A stretch of DNA of 64,000 nt from JAPUME01 sp027294185 (lineage in GTDB: Bacteria > Acidobacteriota > Terriglobia > UBA7540 > JAPUME01), in assembly GCA_963555835.3 (NCBI GenBank), contig CAUVWZ020000002.1:1798001-1862000 (forward strand), read 5' to 3'. Below are positions 24,504 to 33,583 of this stretch, piece after piece (within the stretch, counting starts at the first letter, position 1; each line of letters begins with the position of its first letter). The translations under genes and the position numbers were made by a program. The notes beneath the pieces are model-generated. The model was given only the letters and a program-made list of their open reading frames with translations, had not been told where the DNA came from and ran no database searches.

Positions 24504-25845
24504 CAGGCTTAGGTTTTCCTAAAAGAACGAGGTGCTGTTTTTCATCGCGCAGCAGCTTGACCAGCACTGCTTCCTCCGAGGACCTTTCAAATTGCCTGCG
24601 GAACTGCGTGGAGTTGTAAACCCCTCGCCCGCCCATCAACAGGAGAAAATCCCTGCTCCGAATCCCGGCGGCGTAGGCCGGACCTCCGGGCGCGAGGTAA
24701 GTCACCTGCAAACCCGGGACCCGTCTTCCTCCGGGAGAAAGGCCCCGTCTTTCATACTTCAGTGAAACGCCCAGCGAATCGACCCAGACGCCACCCGCCG
24801 TCAGGCGCTGTTTGTCGGAAACTTCACCGACCTCGACCTTTCGCGTGATCGTGCGGGAGCCGCGATTCAACTTCACCTCGAGAGAAGCGCCTTTGGAGAA
24901 GCTCGCCAGAATTCCACCGTATTCTTCCAGGCTGCGGACCGGATTCCCATTTAACTCGAGCAGGATATCTCCTGCCCGCACGCCTGCCCGCAACGCGGGC
25001 CCTTGCGGGAACACCGACAGCACCAGCAAACCGGAGGACAACTCCAGGTGCTTAAGAATGCCGGGCTCCGGTCGAGAAACTTCCAGGCCGATCCAGGGCC
25101 GAAGAATCGGCCCCCCGTTTTTCATTTGGCGGACCAACTGCGGCAGGCTGTTTCCCCAGATTCCACGACTGCCTGGGGCCGCCGGTATGAATCCCACCAG
25201 TTGCCCGTCCAGGTTCAACACGGCCGCCCCCTTGGCTCCGGGAGGCGGGTGGATGTTCGTGATGGGAAGAGGAGCAGAGTTGTGAAGTGAGCCCCCGGAA
25301 TTGGGAAGAGATAACAAGGCGATCGATGTCACGGTTGAACCCATTGCATCGAGGCCGACCGCGACGGCCCAACCCGGGTTCATTGCCACCGGGCTTATGC
25401 CTAATTTCCGGGCCGTAACTCCGGGACTCAGTTTGATGATTGCCACGCTGTTCTCGGTGTCGTACCCAAGCACGCTGCCGGTCGAAAGGACGCCGTCTGC
25501 GAGCTCAACCCGCGTCACCTGGTGAGTCTCAATCGCTTCAAGAGAGGTGAGCACCAGATCCGGTTCAAGAAACACTCCTGTCGTCTGTTGCCGTCCCACA
25601 AGGGCCAGCGAGGAAGTGGCCCCTCTTGTAAGTTGTGTGACATAGTCGCTCAGGTATACCCAGGAAGACTTGTCCACAAATCGGACGGGAGGCGTGGAAT
25701 CCACTTCATTCACGGCCTCCACCGTATCGCCCGGCCCCTCGCGGCCACTCTGTAAAGCACCCTGCACCAGCACGCCGACGGCAAGGAGGACCGGAACCAC
25801 CAGCAGGACGTTGTTTCGCAGGAATTTGAGGAGCTTTGCCCTCAT
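24490..25845 (-). CDS. HtrA/DegP-like protein with two PDZ domains, protease site lost
   Basis: A 451-residue protein with one N-terminal helix (residues 13-30), a trypsin-like domain (about 65-240) and two PDZ domains (about 250-335 and 370-440). The trypsin catalytic triad looks destroyed: DLVLTSLEAIETH stands where the His loop should be, DTENSVAIIKL replaces the Asp loop (D..DLAVLK), and PPGAKGAAVLNLDGQ replaces the GNSGGP Ser site. So it is likely a membrane-anchored scaffold or chaperone. The overlap with ClC hints that it regulates or assembles the channel. Its N-terminus faces the cytoplasm with PDZ outside. Confidence 0.82.
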   Translation of the reverse strand: MRAKLLKFLRNNVLLVVPVLLAVGVLVQGALQSGREGPGDTVEAVNEVDSTPPVRFVDKSSWVYLSDYVTQLTRGATSSLALVGRQQTTGVFLEPDLVLTSLEAIETHQVTRVELADGVLSTGSVLGYDTENSVAIIKLSPGVTARKLGISPVAMNPGWAVAVGLDAMGSTVTSIALLSLPNSGGSLHNSAPLPITNIHPPPGAKGAAVLNLDGQLVGFIPAAPGSRGIWGNSLPQLVRQMKNGGPILRPWIGLEVSRPEPGILKHLELSSGLLVLSVFPQGPALRAGVRAGDILLELNGNPVRSLEEYGGILASFSKGASLEVKLNRGSRTITRKVEVGEVSDKQRLTAGGVWVDSLGVSLKYERRGLSPGGRRVPGLQVTYLAPGGPAYAAGIRSRDFLLLMGGRGVYNSTQFRRQFERSSEEAVLVKLLRDEKQHLVLLGKPKPDEAP

Positions 25846-26276
25846 CTTGAAAACTTCCTTCGGTCGTAGCTTCGGGGAGTCGGATCGCCCACTACTCGAA
25901 TGTTTCGGAGCACCGAGGGAATACCTTACTCCCTGCCCTGTTCAGGAATAATTGTCCCCTCGTAGGAGGCGGCGGGAGGATCTCTCAATCGAACTTAGAA
26001 CCCTAAGGACCGGGTCCCAACCGAATCAAGGATCGAAGGCTTCGAGCGTCAACGTGCAGAGTCTTGCGGCTATTCCGGAATAACCACGCCAACGAGTAGG
26101 CCAGGCTGGTCAGTTGGCTGGAACTGACTAGGCAGCAAATTCCGCCGCCACACATACAATCAACTGATTGTAACACAGGGTCGGAAAATCCGGCGGCGAA
26201 GGCGATCCTTATTCACGATGATTCTCATGGTATTTCCGGTTCGATGAGCTTTCTGTGCAGGTCCTCAGAACCCTGA
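25846..26276. other. Long intergenic region
   Basis: No gene is supported here. It separates the HtrA-like gene (minus) from the GMC operon (plus). It holds a perfect 12-base palindrome TATTCCGGAATA (26071-26082) and loose inverted GC repeats (TTCCGCCGCC / GGCGGCGAA) near 26150-26205. I saw no RNA or terminator signal. Confidence 0.5.
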
Positions 26277-26305
26277 TTGATTCCTCCGACCCCCGGCAGT
26301 ACAAT
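26277..26305 (+). promoter_or_regulatory. Predicted sigma70 promoter of the GMC operon
   Basis: TTGATT (26277-26282) and TACAAT (26300-26305) are 17 bases apart. The transcript would start near 26312 and leave a 5' leader of about 110 bases before GGAGG and the ATG at 26421. Confidence 0.6.
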
Positions 26306-26420
26306 GCAGGCGAATTACCAAATGATTCGTCTCATGTTTCCCGAATGCTGCAAAAACCGAGGCCGTCCTTTTCCAGTCTCCAGCCATTGTAAGGACGCCT
26401 TTTCCTGACGGAGGACCTCA

Positions 26421-27068
26421 ATGGGGAAAAAACTCACTCGTCGAAAGGTGCTGGAAGGAGGTCTCAAAGGGTCGCTCATCGTTCTGGGCAGTGCCGCAAG
26501 CCTGGTGCCCGGAAGCGTCGAAGCCATCTGGGCCAGGGCCTTAGAGGCCCAAAGCAAAGGCTCCGATTCGAAGGTCCTCTCCACCCTGGAAAGAGCGAAC
26601 CTCGAAGCGGCTGCCGATGAGATCATCCCCGCCACGGACCGCATGCCGGCCGCAAGCGAGGTCGGAGCCGTAGGCTATATCGAGGTCGTGCTCGGAGAGG
26701 TTGGCGAGCTTCATGAGAAGATCCGATCCGCGCTCACCCGGCTTGAACAATCCAGCCAATCAGGCCATAGCCGAACTTTCTCAAAACTTGGCGCTGAGGA
26801 ACGAGTGAAGCTGCTCGAAGCTTTTGAGAAGGAATCTGCCGAAGAAGGAAAAAGTGGAGGGCTTTTCCAATCCGGGAGTCAGCCCAATTTATTCCTAATC
26901 CTCCGCGACCTGGTCTACGAGGCCTATTACACAAGCCCCAAAGTTTGGCCGAAGATTGGCTACGAGTTCCACGGCACCGACGCCCCCGGGCCCGACATGA
27001 AACCGTTTGACGAGTCGATCCTCGAAACCGTGCGCAAGAAGCCGAAGTTCTACCGCGAGGTGGATTGA
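26421..27068 (+). CDS. Gluconate 2-dehydrogenase subunit 3-like protein, Tat-exported
   Basis: A 215-residue protein. A twin-arginine signal (LTRRKVLEGGLKGS) spans about residues 1-35. The rest matches the small subunit 3 of membrane-bound GMC dehydrogenases: LSTLERANLEAAADEIIPATDRMP near residue 54, a helical middle part, and the terminal segment with YYTSPKVWPKIGYEFHGTDAPGP. It carries the folded, FAD-loaded large subunit out through Tat as a hitchhiker. GGAGG precedes the ATG. Its stop overlaps the next ATG (TGATG). Confidence 0.9.
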   Translation: MGKKLTRRKVLEGGLKGSLIVLGSAASLVPGSVEAIWARALEAQSKGSDSKVLSTLERANLEAAADEIIPATDRMPAASEVGAVGYIEVVLGEVGELHEKIRSALTRLEQSSQSGHSRTFSKLGAEERVKLLEAFEKESAEEGKSGGLFQSGSQPNLFLILRDLVYEAYYTSPKVWPKIGYEFHGTDAPGPDMKPFDESILETVRKKPKFYREVD

Positions 27069-28681
27069 TGGCGACCGACAACGACCGCACTGACGTTCTG
27101 GTAATCGGCTCAGGCGCCGCAGGGGCGGCGGTTGCCTGGCAACTGGCCGAAAAGGGCGCGAAGGTCGTCTGCCTGGAACAGGGTGATTGGGTGAAGCCGG
27201 GCGAGTACGGCTCAACCAAACCCGACTATGAAGTGAATATCCAGCGAGGGCCCTGGAACTTCTCTCCCAACGTCCGCCGCCTGCCGGAGGATTATCCCGT
27301 CGTGGAAGCGGGAAAGGACCCGCCTGGCATCCTGATGTTCAACGCAGTGGGCGGGAGCACCATCCATTGGGCCTGCCACTTCCCACGCTTCCATCCCTCC
27401 GACTTCCGCGTCAGAAAACTGGATGGGGTCGCCGACGACTGGCCTCTTACTTATAAGGACCTCGAACCCTATTACGATGAGAATGACCGACAAATCGGGG
27501 TGTCGGGAATGGTGGGCGACCCCTGCAACCCGGACCGCACGGCGCGATCGACCCCGGCCCTGCCGCTCGGCGTACTGGGCGAGACGATCACGCGCGGCTT
27601 CGACAAGCTCGGCTGGTACTGGTGGCCCTCCGATAATGCCATCAACTCACGCGACTACGACGGGCGGCCTGCCTGCACGCTGCACGGCAAGTGCCTGTTC
27701 GGCTGCGCCATCGGCGCCAAAGCATCAACCGACGTCACCTACTGGCCCAAAGCGCTGAAGAAGGGAGCCGTCATCCGCACTCATGCGCGGGTGCGGGAGA
27801 TTTCCCTGGACCCTCGAGGACGCGCTCGTGGGGCCATCTATTACGACCGCAAGGGGGGACTGCACGAGGCATTGGCACGCGTCGTCGTAGTCTGCTGCAA
27901 CGGGGTCGGCACGCCGCGCCTGCTGCTCAACTCGACCTCACGTCTGTTTCCCGACGGCCTGGCCAATTCCTCGGGACAGGTGGGGAAGAATTTCATGATT
28001 CACCCCTTCCGTATGCTGGAAGGTGTATTCGAACACCGGGTAGACGGGTGGAGGGGCCCCTTCGGAATTCCGGCCATGAGCCAGCAATTTTACGAGACCG
28101 ACCCCTCACACGGATTCCTGCGCGGCTACACACTTCTGCTGGAACGATCCTTCGGCCCCTTGCATCAGGCCTGGGGCAGCTTCGCGGGGCATCCCATCCC
28201 CTGGGGCAGAGATCATCACCGGGTGATGCGCCGCCGCTTCGGACACCTGATTCGTGTCACGGTGCTCGGCGAGGATCTGCCCGAGGCGCACAACCGCGTT
28301 GAGTTGGACGCCGACCTCACCGACAGCAACGGCATACCGGCTCCCAAGGTCTTTTATACCTACAGCAAAAACAGCCTGAAAATGCTTGAGCACGGCGGCA
28401 GACGGGCAAGGGAAGCGCTTGAGGCCGCAGGAGCCACGGAAGTGCTCGACAGCGGCGTCATGCAGCCCGGCTTTCACCTGATGGGGACGGCACGCATGGG
28501 CAGCGACACTGGAAATTCCGTCGTCGATGCCTGGAACCAAGCACATGACGTAAGGAATCTCTTCATCGTCGACGGAAGCTCTTTTACCACCTCTGCGGCG
28601 GTCAACCCGACCTCGACCATCGGCGCGATTGCCTTGCGTTGCGCCGACGGCATCTGGGAACGGCACCGCGAATGGATATAA
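27068..28681 (+). CDS. GMC-family FAD-dependent oxidoreductase 1
   Basis: A 537-residue flavoprotein. It has an N-terminal Rossmann motif VIGSGAAGAAVAWQLAEKG, the GMC pattern NAVGGSTIHWACH near residue 90, and the C-terminal catalytic half with VDGSSFTTSAAVNPTSTIGA. It lacks its own signal peptide, consistent with export by the Tat small subunit encoded just before. The overlap is TGATG, one base. It oxidises a sugar or alcohol and passes electrons to a periplasmic acceptor; no cytochrome c subunit lies next to it. Confidence 0.92.
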   Translation: MATDNDRTDVLVIGSGAAGAAVAWQLAEKGAKVVCLEQGDWVKPGEYGSTKPDYEVNIQRGPWNFSPNVRRLPEDYPVVEAGKDPPGILMFNAVGGSTIHWACHFPRFHPSDFRVRKLDGVADDWPLTYKDLEPYYDENDRQIGVSGMVGDPCNPDRTARSTPALPLGVLGETITRGFDKLGWYWWPSDNAINSRDYDGRPACTLHGKCLFGCAIGAKASTDVTYWPKALKKGAVIRTHARVREISLDPRGRARGAIYYDRKGGLHEALARVVVVCCNGVGTPRLLLNSTSRLFPDGLANSSGQVGKNFMIHPFRMLEGVFEHRVDGWRGPFGIPAMSQQFYETDPSHGFLRGYTLLLERSFGPLHQAWGSFAGHPIPWGRDHHRVMRRRFGHLIRVTVLGEDLPEAHNRVELDADLTDSNGIPAPKVFYTYSKNSLKMLEHGGRRAREALEAAGATEVLDSGVMQPGFHLMGTARMGSDTGNSVVDAWNQAHDVRNLFIVDGSSFTTSAAVNPTSTIGAIALRCADGIWERHREWI

Positions 28682-28717
28682 GAGAGACCGGTCATAACCA
28701 CATTGAGAGGTGCTCGG

Positions 28718-30325
28718 ATGGCGCAAGAGCGAGTTGACGTAATCGTAATCGGCTCCGGAGCGGCGGGCGCAGCCGTAACCAAGCGTCTTGCCGACCGAGG
28801 CGTAAAGGTCGTCTGCCTGGAGCAGGGGGAGTGGATCAAGCCGGGCGACTACCCCTCCACGCAGCCGAACTATGAAGTCCAGCTCAAGCGAGGCCCGTTT
28901 AATTTCAGCCCCAACATCCGCAAGCTCCCCGAAGACTACCCGGTGGTTACGGGAGGGAAGCATCCGCCGAACGTGCTGATGTTCAACGCCGTGGGCGGCA
29001 GCACGATCCATTGGACCTGCCACTTCCCGCGCTTCCACCCCTCCGACTTCCGCGTCAAGACGCTGGATGGGGTGGGTGACGACTGGCCCATCACCTATCA
29101 GGACCTCGAACCCTACTACGACGCCAATGACCGCGAGATGGGGGTGGCCGGGATTGCCGGCGACCCCTGCAACCCGCCTCGAAAGGAGCGGCCCACGCCG
29201 CCCCTGCCGCTCGGCAGGCTTGGCGAGACCATCGCTCGCGGCTTCGACAAGCTCGGCTGGTACTGGTGGCCCTCCGATAACGCCATCGTCTCGCGCGACT
29301 ACGACGGACGGCCCGCCTGCACGCTGCACGGCAAATGCATGTTCGGCTGCGCCATCGGCTCGAAAGGCTCGACCGACGTCACCTACTGGCCGAAAGCGTT
29401 GAAGCAGGGGGCGGAGGTTCGGACCCGGGCCAGAGTCCGCGAGATCACCCTGGACGCGCGGGGACGAGTGCGCGGCGTGCTCTACCACGACCGCGAAGGG
29501 AGGCTGAATGAGGCGTTGGCCAAAGTCGTTGTCATCTGCGGCAACGGCGTCGGCACACCGCGGCTGCTGCTCAACTCGACCTCACGTTTGTTTCCCGATG
29601 GCCTGGCCAATTCCTCCGGGCAGGTCGGCAAGAACTTTATGCTTCATCCCTTTCGGATGGTCGAAGGTATCTTCGAAGATCGAATGGATGGATGGTCTGG
29701 TCCTTTCGGGATTCCGGCATTCAGTCAGCACTTCTACGAAACCGACCCGGCGCGCGGTTTCGTTCGCGGCTTCTCGTTGCAGTTGGAACGCTCCTTCGGG
29801 CCGCTTCATCAAGCCTGGGGCGGGTTTACCGGACATCCCGTCCCCTGGGGCAGGGACCATCACCGCGTGATGCGTAGGAGCTTCGGCCATGTCATTCGCG
29901 TCACTCTGCTCGGCGAGGACCTGCCCGAAGAGACCAACCGCGTCGAGCTAGACCCCGAGGTAACCGACAGCAACGGCATCCCGGCCCCGCGCGTCATCTA
30001 CACCTACAGCGAAAACAGCCTTCGCATGCACGAATACGCGCGCAAAGTCAGCACCGAGGCGCTTCTGGCGGCGGGCGCTTACGAGGTGAGGGACGGCGGC
30101 GTCATCCAGCCGGCATTTCATTTGATGGGAACCGCGCGGATGGGAAACGACCCGAGGCGGTCAGTGATCAACCGCTGGCATCAGGCGCACGACGTGGGGA
30201 ACCTTTTTATCGTGGACGGGAGCTCGTTTACCACCTCCGCGGCGGTCAACCCGACCTCAACCATCGGCGCCCTGGCGCTCCGCTGCGCCGACGCCATCTG
30301 GGAACGGCGTCAGGAGTGGGTATAA
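28718..30325 (+). CDS. GMC-family FAD-dependent oxidoreductase 2 (tandem paralogue)
   Basis: A 535-residue protein very close along its entire length to the gene just before it, with the same motifs in the same places (VIGSGAAGAAV, NAVGGSTIHWTCH, VDGSSFTTSAAVNPTSTIGA). ATG 28718 follows GAGAGG; the earlier in-frame TTG lacks a ribosome site. It starts 36 bases after the first copy. The two form a tandem duplication and may share the one Tat small subunit, giving two substrate specificities or a heterodimer. No signal peptide is present. Confidence 0.92.
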   Translation: MAQERVDVIVIGSGAAGAAVTKRLADRGVKVVCLEQGEWIKPGDYPSTQPNYEVQLKRGPFNFSPNIRKLPEDYPVVTGGKHPPNVLMFNAVGGSTIHWTCHFPRFHPSDFRVKTLDGVGDDWPITYQDLEPYYDANDREMGVAGIAGDPCNPPRKERPTPPLPLGRLGETIARGFDKLGWYWWPSDNAIVSRDYDGRPACTLHGKCMFGCAIGSKGSTDVTYWPKALKQGAEVRTRARVREITLDARGRVRGVLYHDREGRLNEALAKVVVICGNGVGTPRLLLNSTSRLFPDGLANSSGQVGKNFMLHPFRMVEGIFEDRMDGWSGPFGIPAFSQHFYETDPARGFVRGFSLQLERSFGPLHQAWGGFTGHPVPWGRDHHRVMRRSFGHVIRVTLLGEDLPEETNRVELDPEVTDSNGIPAPRVIYTYSENSLRMHEYARKVSTEALLAAGAYEVRDGGVIQPAFHLMGTARMGNDPRRSVINRWHQAHDVGNLFIVDGSSFTTSAAVNPTSTIGALALRCADAIWERRQEWV

Positions 30326-30346
30326 TCAAATCCAGGAAGAGCAATA

Positions 30347-31687
30347 TCAAGTCGATTTTGTGCGGCGACGGGAAACATTCCGGTTATTGCGGAATCTCCT
30401 GAAGACATCCGCCACGGCATCGAGCGTTTTTTCGACATCCGCTTCCGAGTGCGCCGTTGAGACATACCACCGTCCCTCGGGCAGCAGGTACACCCCGGCA
30501 TGTAACATCGCCACAATAAACCGGTCACGCGCTTCGAGGTCGCCCTCGAGGCTCTCCCGATAATTCCGCATCTCGGCCCGACGGGTGAAGGAGAGATGAA
30601 ACGCCGCGCCCACCCCGTTGATCAGAAGGGGGATGCCTGCCCTCTCAGCCTGTTGACCGATTCCCTTCATGAGCGCCTCACCTGACCGGCGAATCCGTCT
30701 CAGTTGCGCGCCGCGCTTGGCGGCCAAAAACTTGAGCGCGGCGTCGGCTGCAGCCAGCGCGATCGGGTTGCCGTTGAACGAACCTGCATGGACCACACGT
30801 CCTTCGGCGATCCAATCCATGATTTCTCTTTTGCCGGCCACTACGCTCAACGGAAACCCCGCCGCCACTGCCTTGCCGAACGTAGCCAGGTCGGGCCTCA
30901 CGCCGTAGAGCTCCTGCGCTCCACCCGGCGCGACGCGGAAGCCGGTGATGATCTCATCAAAAACGAGGACCACGCCGTAGCGCGTCGCCAGCCGCCTCAA
31001 GCCTTTCAGGTAGCCGGGAACGGGCACCAGGCAGCTCGTGTTACAGAGAATCGGCTCGGTGATGATGGCGGCGATGTCACGGTGATGTTCTTCGAGAGTG
31101 GCTTCAAGCGCCGGAAGATCGTTCCAGGGCAGGACACAGACGTCGTCCAAGGCCGTGGGGCTCTGCCCCTCTGAGCCCGGCACAGGCTCGGTGGGAGGGT
31201 GGGCAATCCCGGGCGGGTGAAAGCTGATGAGCACGTTATCGGGGGAGCCGTGATAGTGCCCCTCGAACTTGAGAAGCTTCCTACGCCCGGTGCAGGCCCG
31301 CGCCAGCCGCAGCGCCAATTGCACGGCCCCGGAACCAGTGCTGCTGAAAGCCACCTGCTCGGCGCAGGGGACCATGCGGCAGATCTTTTCCGCAACCGCG
31401 ATTTCCAGCTCGTGCTGTGCGCCGAGGGTTTGAAACTTCTTGAGCTGACGCTCGACAGCGCGCATGACCCCGGGGTGCGAATGCCCGAGAATCAGCGGCC
31501 CCCAGCCCAGCGCGTAGTCCAGATACTTGTTCCCATCGACGTCGATCAGGCGGGAACCGGAGGCGGAGCGAAAGTAGAGAGGGTGCGGCTTGTTGCCCGC
31601 GCGCACCAAGCTGGAGACCCCGCCGGGGATGAGGCGTCGAGCCTTGCGGAACAACCGGGCGGATTGGGGGAACCTCCTCACCAACAT
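30347..31687 (-). CDS. Class III aminotransferase (glutamate-1-semialdehyde aminomutase-like)
   Basis: About 446 residues, a fold type I PLP enzyme. Family marks are GPLILGHSHPGVMRAVERQL, LLKFEGHYHGSPDN, VLVFDEIITGFRVAPGGAQE and the PLP lysine in LATFGKAVAAGFPLS. Where true HemL has SGTEA the sequence reads SSTGSGAVQ, so I do not call it hemL. The substrate is unknown. ATG 31687 has GGAGGA touching it; the GTG two codons on (31681) has ideal spacing and may be the real start. The gene runs convergent with the GMC operon. Confidence 0.82.
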   Translation of the reverse strand: MLVRRFPQSARLFRKARRLIPGGVSSLVRAGNKPHPLYFRSASGSRLIDVDGNKYLDYALGWGPLILGHSHPGVMRAVERQLKKFQTLGAQHELEIAVAEKICRMVPCAEQVAFSSTGSGAVQLALRLARACTGRRKLLKFEGHYHGSPDNVLISFHPPGIAHPPTEPVPGSEGQSPTALDDVCVLPWNDLPALEATLEEHHRDIAAIITEPILCNTSCLVPVPGYLKGLRRLATRYGVVLVFDEIITGFRVAPGGAQELYGVRPDLATFGKAVAAGFPLSVVAGKREIMDWIAEGRVVHAGSFNGNPIALAAADAALKFLAAKRGAQLRRIRRSGEALMKGIGQQAERAGIPLLINGVGAAFHLSFTRRAEMRNYRESLEGDLEARDRFIVAMLHAGVYLLPEGRWYVSTAHSEADVEKTLDAVADVFRRFRNNRNVSRRRTKST

Positions 31688-31733
31688 TCCTCCGAGATGT
31701 ATTCCGGGTTGCTCCCCCGGGAATGAGGAAAAA

Positions 31734-32705
31734 TCAGCGGTTGTATTTCGGGGTGACGCCGCGCAGCCGCTTCCAGACGTCCGTGCAGCGTCCGAGCGTG
31801 GCCTCGTCCAGAGGCTTCCCTTCACAGGCTTTCAGGTTGGCTTCCAACTGTTCCATTCGTGATGCGCCCAGAATCACCGAGTCCACAATCGCCTGGCTCA
31901 GAAGCCACCGAAAGGCCAGCTCCACGAGCGTCAGGCCACGCTCTTTGGCAATGGCCCCTGCCTCTTCCACGGCGTGGAAATAGTCGGAGTGCCAGTAGCG
32001 GTCAAGATACATCTTGTTGCCGTCGAAGCGTGTGCCGGAGGTGGGAGGCGCCGCCGATTTGTGCTTTCCGGTCAGGAGTCCACCGGCCAGGGGATTGTAA
32101 GGAAGGACGGCGACTTGATGCTCCTTGCAGAAGGGCAGGTACTCCTCCTCGATGGCGCGGGCCAGCAGGTTATACATCGGTTGGGAAATGGTAGGGGCCG
32201 GATACCCCTTCTTCTCGCAAATCCACAGAATTTGTGTCACCTGCCAGGCGGCGTAATTCGAGATGGCCGGAAATCGTACCTTGCCTTCCCGCACCAGCTC
32301 CGCCATGGTCTCCAGCGTCTCCTCGATTCCAACCTCATAGTCGGGCATATGGAGGTAGTAGAGGTCCAGATAATCGGTCTGGAGCCGTTTCAGGCTGGCC
32401 TCGATGCCCTTTCGCATGGCGCGACTTGAGAGACCGGCTTCATCGGGACCGTCGCCCATCTTGCCGCGAACTTTGCTGGCCAGGATCACCTTGTCCCGAC
32501 GCCCCTTGAGGGCGATTCCCACGATTCGCTCCGACTCGCCGCCGTTATAGATATTCGCCGTATCGAAAAAATTGATGCCGGCATCCATGCAGCGGTCCAC
32601 CATGCGAATCGAGTCGGCCTCGGAAACCTGCGAGCCGAAGGTCATCGTTCCCATCGAAAGGCGCGAAACTCGGAGCTTCGTGCGCGGCAATACCCTGTAA
32701 TCCAT
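31734..32705 (-). CDS. Aldo/keto reductase
   Basis: A 323-residue TIM-barrel NADPH oxidoreductase. The catalytic tetrad is visible in order: Asp in FFDTANIYNGGESE with Tyr, Lys in VILASKVRGK, and His in DLYYLHMPDY. The C-terminal cofactor loop with VILGASRMEQLEANL is normal. It reduces an aldehyde or ketone. The start MDYRVLPRTKLRV at 32705 follows GAAGGGA; an open frame extends to 32855 but overlaps ogt. It is co-directional with the aminotransferase (46-base gap) and with ogt. Confidence 0.9.
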   Translation of the reverse strand: MDYRVLPRTKLRVSRLSMGTMTFGSQVSEADSIRMVDRCMDAGINFFDTANIYNGGESERIVGIALKGRRDKVILASKVRGKMGDGPDEAGLSSRAMRKGIEASLKRLQTDYLDLYYLHMPDYEVGIEETLETMAELVREGKVRFPAISNYAAWQVTQILWICEKKGYPAPTISQPMYNLLARAIEEEYLPFCKEHQVAVLPYNPLAGGLLTGKHKSAAPPTSGTRFDGNKMYLDRYWHSDYFHAVEEAGAIAKERGLTLVELAFRWLLSQAIVDSVILGASRMEQLEANLKACEGKPLDEATLGRCTDVWKRLRGVTPKYNR

Positions 32706-32727
32706 TCCCTTCAACTCCCTCTTTCGT

Positions 32728-33273
32728 CTAAAGCGAACTCGCCATGGCAAGAGTCTGGGATGCGGGCTTGAAGCGTTGCTCATGTTCGAGGAGCCGCCGC
32801 TTGAGGTCCAGTCCTCCCCCATATCCTCCCAACGACCCGTCCGACTGTACAACACGATGACAGGGAACGATCAGGGCGACGGGATTTCCATGGTTCGCCA
32901 TGCCGACGGCACGGAAGGCGAGCGGACGCCCCACGCTACGGGCGATGTCTCCATAACTGCGAGTCTCCCCGTAAGGAATCCGGCAGAGCTCTCTCCAGGT
33001 GGCAAGCTGAAATTCCGTTCCCTTCAAGTCCAGCGGAACCGAAAACGAAACCAGCTCCCCGCGGTCGTAGGCAGCCAATTCTTCGAGGACCCCATGCTGC
33101 ACCGAGGAAGACTCAACGGTTTCCGCCGCGCCTGATCGGAGACGCATCTTATCAAGTGCCTCCCGAGGATCCTCGGAGCCCAGGAAATGGAGCCCCGAGA
33201 CGCCGAGCGAGCTCGATGTAATCAGCAACTCGCCCCAGAGCGAGCGTAGGGTCGTATAGAAGAGCCTTTCCAT
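32728..33273 (-). CDS. ogt: Ogt, methylated-DNA-protein cysteine methyltransferase
   Basis: A 181-residue suicide DNA-repair protein. The acceptor Cys is in LIVPCHRVVQSDG near residue 137. The helix-turn-helix segment (RSYGDIARSVGRP), the Asn hinge (ANHGNP) and the tail phrase SLGGYGGGLDLKRRLLEHE are standard. It removes alkyl groups from O6-guanine. AAGGAG lies 7 bases before the ATG. It lies 22 bases before the aldo/keto reductase in the same direction. Confidence 0.95.
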   Translation of the reverse strand: MERLFYTTLRSLWGELLITSSSLGVSGLHFLGSEDPREALDKMRLRSGAAETVESSSVQHGVLEELAAYDRGELVSFSVPLDLKGTEFQLATWRELCRIPYGETRSYGDIARSVGRPLAFRAVGMANHGNPVALIVPCHRVVQSDGSLGGYGGGLDLKRRLLEHEQRFKPASQTLAMASSL

Positions 33274-33583
33274 CGCACTTCTCCTTTTCGCCGGAAAACC
33301 AACGTTAGCACAGGAATGGAAACCGCACTAGCAGGGTACGGTTACCGGCAGCACACTATTACAGAAGAGACAGGTTGTCCAGTGATAGTAACCAAGCGCG
33401 GGTCATTGTAACGAAGCGAGGGGATTGCACATCTTATATAAACAGAGGCTCGCCGGGAAGAAATTGGGTGGAGGAGGCAATCCTTAACCCGAAGGAAAGG
33501 TGCCTTGTCGAACCGCAGAACTAGGAGTTTCCTGAGGTGGGCCGGGGGAGTAAGATAAGGGCCGCTGTTTTCTTGATCCGAAT
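33274..33583. other. Intergenic region with direct repeats
   Basis: This 310-base gap lies between ogt (minus) and the ECF sigma gene (plus). GTAACCAAGCG (33388-33398) and GTAACGAAGCG (33408-33418) are near-identical 11-mers 20 bases apart, so they lie on nearly the same face of the helix and could be an operator or promoter repeat for the sigma gene. Nothing else stands out. Confidence 0.5.

Noticed and set aside
26071..26082. Palindrome TATTCCGGAATA in a long gap
   Set aside because: Single, short and far (about 350 bases) from the next gene; kept only as a note in the intergenic entry.
28106..29488. A 460-codon open frame antisense to the GMC pair
   Set aside because: It mirrors conserved codons of both GMC genes; the repeated sense genes create the long antisense frame.
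30347..31687. hemL, glutamate-1-semialdehyde aminomutase
   Set aside because: The SGTEA motif is not kept, so only the broader class III family is supported.
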